Shown piece by piece: positions 58,641-64,000 of a DNA stretch of 64,000 nucleotides (its first letter is position 1; each line of letters opens with the position of its first letter). The stretch is taken from NCBI GenBank assembly GCA_007859745.1, contig SMLU01000001.1, positions 1,488,001-1,552,000 of the forward strand, in the 5' to 3' direction. The notes under the pieces were generated by a model. The model was given only the letters and a program-made list of their open reading frames with translations, ran no database searches and was not told the DNA's origin. This DNA comes from Phycisphaerae bacterium RAS1. GTDB taxonomy: Bacteria; Planctomycetota; Phycisphaerae; UBA1845; Fen-1342. The position numbers and the translations under genes were made by a program.

Positions 58641-60575
58641 ATGTCCGCAACCTCCCCCCCCCCCTTCATCCGCGCCCCGCGCGGCTCGCAGCTCTCCTGC
58701 AAAGGCTGGCTGCAGGAAGCCGCCCTGCGCATGCTCATGAACAACCTCGACCCGGACGTGGCCGAAAAGCCTGACGAGCTGATCGTCTACGGCGGCATCG
58801 GCAAGGCCGCCCGTTCGTGGCCCGACTTCGAGCGCATCGTCGCCACGCTGCGGCGTCTCGAAAACGACGAAACGATGCTGGTGCAGAGCGGCCGGGCGGT
58901 GGGCGTGATCAAGACGCACACCGACGCCCCGCGCGTGCTCATCAGCAACAGCATGTTGGTACCGAAATGGGCGACGTGGGACGAATTTCGCCGGCTCGAA
59001 GCGCTGGGCCTGATCATGTACGGCCAGATGACGGCCGGCTCGTGGATTTACATCGGGACGCAGGGGATCTTGCAGGGGACGTATGAGACGTTTGCGGCGC
59101 TGGCGAAACGCCATTTCGGCGAAGGGATTGAGGGATCGAGGGATCGAGGGATCAAGAGCAGGCAGCAGGGAACGGGGAACAGGGAACAGAAGGACGGCGG
59201 TCCCGCGGGTGCCGGGACGCTGCGCGGCAAGCTGGTCGTTACAGGTGGCCTCGGGGGGATGGGCGGGGCGCAGCCGCTGGCGGCGACGTCTAACGACGGG
59301 ACGTTTCTGGCCGCCGATGTTGATCGTTCGCGGATCGAGAAACGTCTGAAGACGTGCTACCTGGACAAGATGACGGAGAGTCTCGATGAGGCGATCGCGC
59401 TGGCGGTCGCCGCTCGCGATCGGCAACAAGCCGTTAGCATCGGCTGGGTCGGCAATGTCGTCGATCTGCTGCGCGAGCTGATCCGCCGCGACATCACGCC
59501 GGACGTGCTGACCGATCAGACTTCGGCGCATGATCCGCTCACCGGATACGTGCCGAACGGCGTCAGGGAACAGGGAACAGGCAGCAGGGATCAGAGGGCC
59601 TGGGGCGCGGGGCGCGGGGCGCAGGGCACGGGGGGCGGGCGGGACGCCGACCGTGGGACAGTCCGGCCGCTTACCTACGAGCAGGCGCTTCGGCTCCGCG
59701 AGGAGAATCCGGATCGCTACGTTCGCGAGAGCTATCGCACGATGGCCGAGCACGTGGCGTGCATGCTGGAGCTGCAACGCCGCGGGGCGATCACGTTTGA
59801 CTACGGCAACAACCTCCGCGGCCACGCGAAGGAAGCGATTGAGCGAGGATACGTGACCGTTGACCATCTGAACTCGCTACTCGCTACTCGCTACTCTGAA
59901 CTTGATGCGTTCCGCATTCCCGGCTTCGTGCCCGAGTACATCCGCCCGCTCTTCTGTGAAGGCTCCGGGCCGTTCCGCTGGGCGGCCCTCTCCGGCGAAC
60001 CCGCGGATATCGCCGTCACCGACCGGGCCGTGCTTGAGACGTTCCCGGAAGAGGAGCACCTTTGCCGCTGGATTCGCATGGCGGGCGAGAAGGTCGCGTT
60101 TCAGGGGCTGCCGGCGCGGATTTGCTGGCTCAAGTATGGCCAGCGGGCGAAGATGGGGCTGATCTTCAACCGCCTCGTGCGAGAAAAGAAAGTCGCCGCC
60201 CCGATCGTCATCGGCCGCGACCATCTGGATTGCGGCTCGGTCGCGTCGCCCAACCGCGAGACAGAGGCGATGAAAGACGGCTCGGACGCCATCGCGGACT
60301 GGCCGATCCTGAACGCGCTCATCAACACCGCCTGCGGCGCAAGCTGGGTCAGCGTCCACCACGGCGGCGGCGTCGGAATCGGCTACAGCATTCACGCCGG
60401 CCAGGTGATCGTCTGCGACGGCACGGCTGAGGCGGACCGGCGCTTGCAGCGCGTGCTGACGGCCGACCCGGCGATGGGCGTCATTCGCCACGCCGACGCC
60501 GGCTACGAGTTGGCCCAGCGGGTCGCCCACGACAAAGGCGTCGACTTGGGTGGCATGGGTCACGGTACTCCGTGA
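58641..60575 (+). CDS. hutU: Urocanate hydratase with three in-frame repeat insertions
   Basis: The 644-residue product converts urocanate to imidazolonepropionate in histidine degradation, using NAD+ as a tightly held cofactor. Family landmarks are intact: [19 protein letters not shown] (about 202-220), [52 protein letters not shown] and [20 protein letters not shown]. Usual length is about 550-560 residues. The excess comes from three stretches: residues about 161-192, 308-343 and 402-422, each encoded by arrays of 7- or 8-base units. The last residues GGMGHGTP and the stop are encoded by a REP hairpin. No other hut genes are in the window. Confidence 0.93.
   Translation: MSATSPPPFIRAPRGSQLSCKGWLQEAALRMLMNNLDPDVAEKPDELIVYGGIGKAARSWPDFERIVATLRRLENDETMLVQSGRAVGVIKTHTDAPRVLISNSMLVPKWATWDEFRRLEALGLIMYGQMTAGSWIYIGTQGILQGTYETFAALAKRHFGEGIEGSRDRGIKSRQQGTGNREQKDGGPAGAGTLRGKLVVTGGLGGMGGAQPLAATSNDGTFLAADVDRSRIEKRLKTCYLDKMTESLDEAIALAVAARDRQQAVSIGWVGNVVDLLRELIRRDITPDVLTDQTSAHDPLTGYVPNGVREQGTGSRDQRAWGAGRGAQGTGGGRDADRGTVRPLTYEQALRLREENPDRYVRESYRTMAEHVACMLELQRRGAITFDYGNNLRGHAKEAIERGYVTVDHLNSLLATRYSELDAFRIPGFVPEYIRPLFCEGSGPFRWAALSGEPADIAVTDRAVLETFPEEEHLCRWIRMAGEKVAFQGLPARICWLKYGQRAKMGLIFNRLVREKKVAAPIVIGRDHLDCGSVASPNRETEAMKDGSDAIADWPILNALINTACGASWVSVHHGGGVGIGYSIHAGQVIVCDGTAEADRRLQRVLTADPAMGVIRHADAGYELAQRVAHDKGVDLGGMGHGTP
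59123..59194. repeat. Repeat-unit array 6 in hutU
   Basis: 8-base units GGGATTGA, GGGATCGA, GGGATCGA, GGGATCAA, then GAGCA, GGCAGCA and 7-base GGGAACA units. Only G-rich arms occur; no complementary arm is present. Read in frame as [20 protein letters not shown]. Confidence 0.9.
59563..59640. repeat. Repeat-unit array 7 in hutU
   Basis: GGGAACA, GGGAACA, GGCAGCA, GGGATCA, GAGGGCC, then several GGGGCGC units and CAGGGCA. It shares GGGAACA and GGCAGCA units with the array at 59123. Again single-armed and read in frame. Confidence 0.88.
59868..59905. repeat. Repeat-unit array 8 in hutU (mixed units)
   Basis: GAACTCG, then CTACTCG, CTACTCG, CTACTCT and GAACTTG: it joins the right-arm unit of array 3 (CTACTCG) to that of arrays 1 and 2 (CTCTGAA). 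Read in frame as [12 protein letters not shown]. Confidence 0.88.
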
Positions 60576-60582
60576 CCCGTGC
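60549..60582. repeat. REP hairpin (family H) at the 3' end of hutU
   Basis: GGTGGCATGGGTCACGGTAC faces GTACCGTGACCC as CACGGTACTCCGTGACCCGT. It is the inverse of the REPs flanking the RAYT gene at 62.2-63.0 kb and supplies the last codons and stop of hutU (60573-60575). Confidence 0.9.
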
Positions 60583-60750
60583 TGGGCGGCGGCAGGTGTT
60601 TGTGGGAGCATGAACCGGACCCCGCGGTGGTGGCATGGGCACGACTCCGCCGTATCGAAACGCCACCCCGCCAAGGGGCGATGGTGCGTTCGCGTCGCAG
60701 CAGAGCGTATCGAGCACGGCGCGACGGCCACGCACGCCACGCGGCTGCGC

Positions 60751-60990
60751 TCAACGCGTCCTACAAGGCTTGATTTCCACGTATTTGGCGAGATTAACGC
60801 CATTGTTGATCTCGGTCACATATGATTCGCAGATTCCAGCCGCCACGGCAATGTCCCGGCACGATAGGTCGCTGTCGCGAATTTGGCGGGCGTATTTGAT
60901 GCCGAATAAGTGGATCATCGTCTTTTTCTCACCGTGCAGCGCATCGCCGTACATCGTGCGGAGTTTGGAAGCGAGTTCGGCAACCGTCAT
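60751..60990 (-). CDS. Small HTH-like protein
   Basis: The 79-residue product reads MTVAELASKLRTMYGDALHG, EKKTMIHLFGIKYARQIRDS, DLSCRDIAVAAGICESYVTE and INNGVNLAKYVEIKP. The pattern, including the KxxxIHLFGIKYA and AGxxESYxxEIxxGxxLAxYV segments, resembles an HTH-like domain that I recall as an N-terminal module of some restriction-type proteins. Here it is free-standing. GAAGGACAAATC precedes the ATG. It is 281 bases downstream of the second HTH gene on the same strand, in a lower-GC patch, so transfer is likely. Confidence 0.6.
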   Translation of the reverse strand: MTVAELASKLRTMYGDALHGEKKTMIHLFGIKYARQIRDSDLSCRDIAVAAGICESYVTEINNGVNLAKYVEIKPCRTR

Positions 60991-61271
60991 GATTTGTCCT
61001 TCCTGCCCTGGTTGGCGAATGCGATCTCTCAATGGGTGGCATGCTCCCGGGTTGCATGCTCACGGCCTTTGGCGAGCGTGTTGACTTCAAGAGCAAGCGT
61101 CGTCGTTCCAAGAACATGTCGACCAGGCGCTGCGGCCATACCGCGACACCGCTTTTCACGGCGCCATGATACCGAACCCGTCGCCGACGACTGAGGACAC
61201 TGCTCGCAGAGCAGCGGCACGCAAACCTTGACTCGTTTCCGACGCTGCTCTGACAGTGCCACTCCGCCCTG
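60991..61271. other. Gap between the two HTH-island genes
   Basis: 281 bases without a convincing gene or repeat. On the minus strand, which both neighbours use, no clear terminator is seen, so both may share one transcript. Confidence 0.4.
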
Positions 61272-61937
61272 TTACGCGATCCATCCTTTGTACCTCGCCC
61301 GAATGATCGCGTGGCGCAGCATCGCATCGCGCTCGTCCTCGCGCGCGAGTATCGCGATGCACTGAAATGCGTTCGGCCCTACAATTTCGTCGCCGAAGAC
61401 GCACGTTCGAAACCCCCGGTACTCGGGCGGCAGATCTGAAGCCGTCCGAATGTGTTTGTTGTCCGGTCCCTTGATCACGCTCGCGACATGTTTCGTGTCG
61501 GCGAAGTCGTTTGTCCCGACAAACTCGACTGCCGGAACGATCTTGGGAGCTCTGCCCATGAACACGACAATCCGACGCCGAGGCTGACCGAAGCACTTGC
61601 GGAGTGCGTAACCGATCGAAAACCGGCGCGTTCCCGATGCCAGCTTGACGTCGATCTGCGCCGCGCTTGTGCATTTCTCGCGGTTTCCATTCGGCCAGAT
61701 GTAGGCGAAGTCCGCGCATGCCGCCCAGTTCCCAGCGATCGCGTCCGTGTGGGAATCTCCGACGCCGACGTTCGGAGACACCATTGCGTCAAGTTCGTGC
61801 TTCGGCACGCGCCATTGTGTACCCATTTTCAACCCTCGCAATCGCCCAGAATTCAGCTCCGTCAACACATCGGACACGTCAAGCTTGAGCCACGCCGCGA
61901 TTTCGTCGGGAGTGAGCATCGTGGGAAGGTCGTTCAC
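61272..61937 (-). CDS. Excisionase-type HTH protein fused to an unrecognised domain
   Basis: The 221-residue product has an N-terminal excisionase/MerR-like HTH (TMLTPDEIAAWLKLDVSDVL, then GRLRGLKMGTQWRVPKHELD; residues 6-52). A C-terminal domain of about 150 residues follows with FAYIWPNGNREKCTSAAQID, RRRIVVFMGRAPKIVPAVEF and HVASVIKGPDNKHIRTASDL. That domain is not one I recognise; its alpha/beta look with Asp/Lys positions could fit a nuclease-like or nucleotide-binding fold, but no motif is decisive. GTG at 61937 is preceded by AGGAGAACAAGC and a near-consensus promoter. Confidence 0.62.
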   Translation of the reverse strand: MNDLPTMLTPDEIAAWLKLDVSDVLTELNSGRLRGLKMGTQWRVPKHELDAMVSPNVGVGDSHTDAIAGNWAACADFAYIWPNGNREKCTSAAQIDVKLASGTRRFSIGYALRKCFGQPRRRIVVFMGRAPKIVPAVEFVGTNDFADTKHVASVIKGPDNKHIRTASDLPPEYRGFRTCVFGDEIVGPNAFQCIAILAREDERDAMLRHAIIRARYKGWIA

Positions 61938-61958
61938 GCTTGTTCTCCTATTGCAGGG

Positions 61959-61987
61959 ACTATAAATGACACAAATGACTATGTCAA
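61959..61987 (-). promoter_or_regulatory. Near-consensus sigma-70 promoter with repeats between its boxes
   Basis: On the minus strand TTGACA (61987-61982), a 17-base spacer and TATAGT (61964-61959) lie 22 bases upstream of the GTG start. The spacer region has two AAATGAC direct repeats (61965-61971 and 61973-61979 on the plus strand) that could be an operator. The whole patch 61950-62060 is strongly AT-rich compared with the rest of the window. Confidence 0.75.
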
Positions 61988-62192
61988 GTTATCTAAGTAA
62001 TATAAAGCAAATATACGGTCTTATAATATGTAGGCTGGGAAAACCCTAGGCCGGTACTTTCAACACCGCTAGTTCGGCCCCGTCGGAATCGTCAGACGCT
62101 TAAAGCAAACGTGGTGAGCGTTTTGTTGTGACGCGGGGGTGCCATGGGTGCCATGGAAGCCATGAGGGGCCATGCCGAGGTCAACCATGTCG

Positions 62193-62285
62193 AGCGAGCA
62201 CGGGTCACGGAGTACCGTGACCCATGCCACCCACGCCACCTCATGCCACCCACCGTACTCCGTGACCCGTGCTCGCTCGACGTGA
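62193..62285. repeat. Inverted pair of REP hairpins (family H)
   Basis: GTCGAGCGAGCACGGGTCAC with GGAGTACCGTGACCC (62190-62224) is repeated in inverted form as GTACTCCGTGACCCGTGCTC and GCTCGAC (62255-62281). GCCACCC-type leads lie between. It is 45 bases beyond the end of the RAYT gene. Confidence 0.88.
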
Positions 62286-62329
62286 TTGACTTACGAACGT
62301 CCCGCCTTCCGCACCTTGCCCTTGATCAC

Positions 62330-62923
62330 TCATCGCCGTCGACGCGTAATCGTACCGGGCGTCGGCGTCGGAGGCGGGCCGTCCATTTCGAGGATTGTCG
62401 GGCGGACGCCGGCGTACCAGCGGGCGCTCGACCATTCCCAGTCTTCGGGGATTCGACACAGGCCGCGGCGGACGGGGTTGGCGTGGATGTAGTCGATCGC
62501 GGCCCAGACGGCGTCTTCGCGCAAGAGATTGCGGTCGTATCCGCCGCCGGCCTGCCAGAAGTGGTGCTCGACGCGGCCGTCGGGCCAGGTGACGCGCAGG
62601 CGCTCGAGCCATTCGGGGTGGTACTCGCGGATGTGCGCGATGGCGCGACGCGACACGGCGAGCTTGACGGCCTTGCGGACGGCGCCGATATCGACGTCGG
62701 CGGAGGTGGGCCACAGCAACAAGTGCACATGCTCGGGCATGATGACGTAGGCCCAGAGTTCCAGCGGGAATCGGCGGCGGGCCATTTGGAGGGCGTTGAG
62801 AAACCACTGACGGGTGCGGTCGGCCCTGAGGAATGGGTAGCGGCGATAGCAACAAAACGTCAGCTCGTGGGCGTGGCCGGGCTCGTTCCATGTGCGGCGC
62901 GTCTTGAATTTTCGCCAAGGCAT
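62330..62923 (-). CDS. REP-associated tyrosine transposase (RAYT, Y1 HUH family)
   Basis: The 197-residue product matches RAYT/TnpA-REP proteins: an N-terminal ELTFCCYRRYPFLRADRTRQ segment, the HUH motif as MPEHVHLLLWP (about residues 62-72), a catalytic-tyrosine-helix region (ALQMARRRFPLELWAYVIMP upstream; AIAHIREYHPEWLERLRV downstream) and the YIHANPVRRGLCRIPEDWEW tail. RAYTs nick single-stranded DNA at REP hairpins. REP hairpins of one family flank the gene (62193-62285 and 62958-62999) and one lies at the end of hutU, so this gene is the likely mobiliser of family H. ATG at 62923 begins the usual MPWRKFKTRRTW start. Confidence 0.92.
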   Translation of the reverse strand: MPWRKFKTRRTWNEPGHAHELTFCCYRRYPFLRADRTRQWFLNALQMARRRFPLELWAYVIMPEHVHLLLWPTSADVDIGAVRKAVKLAVSRRAIAHIREYHPEWLERLRVTWPDGRVEHHFWQAGGGYDRNLLREDAVWAAIDYIHANPVRRGLCRIPEDWEWSSARWYAGVRPTILEMDGPPPTPTPGTITRRRR

Positions 62924-62957
62924 GATCGGAGAGTGTAGCGGGCGGGGATGCAGGGTG

Positions 62958-62999
62958 CGAAGCACGGGTCACGGAGTACCGTGACCCATGCCACCCGCC
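62958..62999. repeat. REP hairpin (family H) upstream of the RAYT gene
   Basis: GCACGGGTCACGGAGTACCG with TGACCCATGCCACCCGCCC. It lies 35 bases upstream of the RAYT start, in the gap to the divergent lipoprotein gene. Confidence 0.9.
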
Positions 63000-63100
63000 C
63001 GTCACCTGCGCTCATCGGCGGCGGGTGTTTGTCACCAGCCCGGGATCGCGCGGCGCGCCGGTAGTCGTTCGGACCGCCAGCCGCTAAAATATGATTCAGA

Positions 63101-64000
63101 ATGAAGTTAGCAGATCACTGCGACGCTGAAAACCGGCTTCGCTCGCTGGCGTCGCGCGAGTGGCTGGTTATCGCGATGCTCGCCGCGGCGTCGGCGGCCG
63201 GTGGATGTCAGGCGCCGTCCGGGCCGGCCGGGGGCAATGGCGCCCAGCCTCACGGCGCACAAGCGTCCCCGGCTTCGCTCCCGCAGGCATCGAAATCGCA
63301 CGAAGCGCTCGCCAAATTCGGCGGCGCCAGCGCGGTGGTGAGCGTGTTCTGCTTCGCCGCGCCGCGCTCGCAGCGCGACGGCCTGGCGCGCATCTGGAGC
63401 TACCTCCGCGAAGACTGGCTCGACGCGGAGACGGCCGCCCGCCTGCGGCGAAACGGCATCCGCACCGCCCTGGGCCGCGAAGACTACTGGGACGCCGTCC
63501 GGCAGATTCTCGACGGCATCGAAGACCGCCGCGTTTTTCAGCACGACGCGGTGCGGCTTCCGCCGAACTATCCGCTGGCGCTGGAGCTGGACAGCGGACC
63601 GCGCGACCAGACGCTCTTCTACGTCGCCGATGACGGCGTTCTGACCGGCGAAACCTGGGGCGAGAGCCGCAATGTGCTGCGGCTCGATTACCTGCTCGAT
63701 TTGCAGCGGCCGGGCGCGATCATCCTTGAAGTGGTCCCCGAGGTGCGCCGCCGGCAGGACGGCACGCGCTTTGTCCGGACCGACACGGGCGTTATGCTCG
63801 TGCCCAGGTACGACGGCCGGGCGTTTGCGGCGGCGTCCTTCGCGGCGCGGCTTGAGCCGGGCGACTTTCTGGTCGTCGCGCCCAGCGAGCAGTCCGACGT
63901 GTACGGCATCGTCGGCGGTGCGTTCCTGACCGAGGCGGTAGACGGCGAGCCGTTCGACTCGCTGGTGTTCGTTCGTACAGACTTGTCCGATGTCATCCGG
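63101..64000 (+). CDS. Lipoprotein of unknown function, 3'-truncated by window edge
   Basis: The frame from ATG 63101 stays open for 300 codons to the last base, so the C-terminus is missing. The visible product has a leader WLVIAMLAAASAAGGC with a lipobox cysteine at residue 36, then a Pro/Ala/Ser-rich linker and a folded part (ASAVVSVFCFAAPRSQRDGL through LEPGDFLVVAPSEQSDVYGI). It should be anchored to a membrane and face outward. I recognise no family. It is divergent from the RAYT gene, with one REP hairpin in the gap. Confidence 0.65.
   Translation, partial: MKLADHCDAENRLRSLASREWLVIAMLAAASAAGGCQAPSGPAGGNGAQPHGAQASPASLPQASKSHEALAKFGGASAVVSVFCFAAPRSQRDGLARIWSYLREDWLDAETAARLRRNGIRTALGREDYWDAVRQILDGIEDRRVFQHDAVRLPPNYPLALELDSGPRDQTLFYVADDGVLTGETWGESRNVLRLDYLLDLQRPGAIILEVVPEVRRRQDGTRFVRTDTGVMLVPRYDGRAFAAASFAARLEPGDFLVVAPSEQSDVYGIVGGAFLTEAVDGEPFDSLVFVRTDLSDVIR

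Noticed and set aside
63107-63544. A minus-strand frame at the right end
   Set aside because: It is the shadow of the lipoprotein gene starting at 63101, which is open to the last base and has a good lipobox.

Overview
The window reads as chromosomal DNA from a GC-rich bacterium, most likely a planctomycete (Planctomycetota, perhaps near Phycisphaerae). This is inferred from gene types: secreted proteins ending in dockerin-like GDLNCDG...DINPF repeats, a secreted pseudopilin-like protein with an N-terminal GFTLIELLVVIAII segment, a GldA/GldF/GldG-type ABC cluster with a DUF4340 protein, BatA-like von Willebrand proteins, and many dispersed hairpin repeats between genes. Genes are mostly single or in small operons. 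There is no rRNA, CRISPR array or prophage.

Layout. 0-3.5 kb: truncated asparagine synthetase, FliN-like protein and a complete ISKra4-type insertion sequence with inverted repeats and a target duplication. 3.6-9.8 kb: tRNA-His, M3 peptidase, free-methionine-sulfoxide reductase, a CpgS-like GTPase and a POT-type transporter. 9.8-16.2 kb: Flp/Tad-type pilus genes (cpaB-cpaC, then a TadG/VWA protein) ending at two good terminators, with a divergent PilT-type ATPase. 16.4-17.0 kb: DUF433/DUF5615 toxin-antitoxin-like pair. 17.1-24.6 kb: topoisomerase VI subunit B, YhbY-like protein, a dockerin protein, a lipoate-ligase-like protein, a CYTH protein, a diiron-type metallo-beta-lactamase-fold protein and an sdpR-sdpI pair. 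24.9-36.9 kb: VWA protein, D-cysteine desulfhydrase-like enzyme, Tat-exported amine oxidase, CorA, XRE regulator, bifunctional-nuclease-domain protein and exported proteins. 37.0-43.6 kb: DUF4340-GldG-GldF-GldA operon. 43.9-48.7 kb: HD-domain protein and a block of three exported proteins lying between a truncated and an intact copy of one acetyltransferase gene. 48.7-53.6 kb: TPR/HEAT protein, tiny basic protein, clpS, ribBA and a strong terminator. 53.8-56.3 kb: ECF sigma, membrane anti-sigma and a secreted STN-domain protein. 56.5-60.6 kb: paaA-like oxygenase subunit and urocanase, both with insertions made of repeats. 60.7-64 kb: a lower-GC two-gene HTH island with a near-consensus promoter, a REP-associated transposase flanked by its REP hairpins, and a partial lipoprotein gene running off the end.

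The most striking content is repetitive. About ten families of paired hairpin repeats sit mostly just after stop codons. A separate class consists of 7- or 8-base unit arrays, usually two complementary arms around a short spacer, often exactly in the gap between co-directional genes. Arrays of the same units occur in frame inside urocanase (three times) and topoisomerase VI B (once); another repeat family is inserted in paaA; and three genes (urocanase, topoisomerase VI B, cpgS-like) take their last codons or stop codon from a dispersed repeat. All functional calls come from reading the sequence and from family knowledge; no database search was run.
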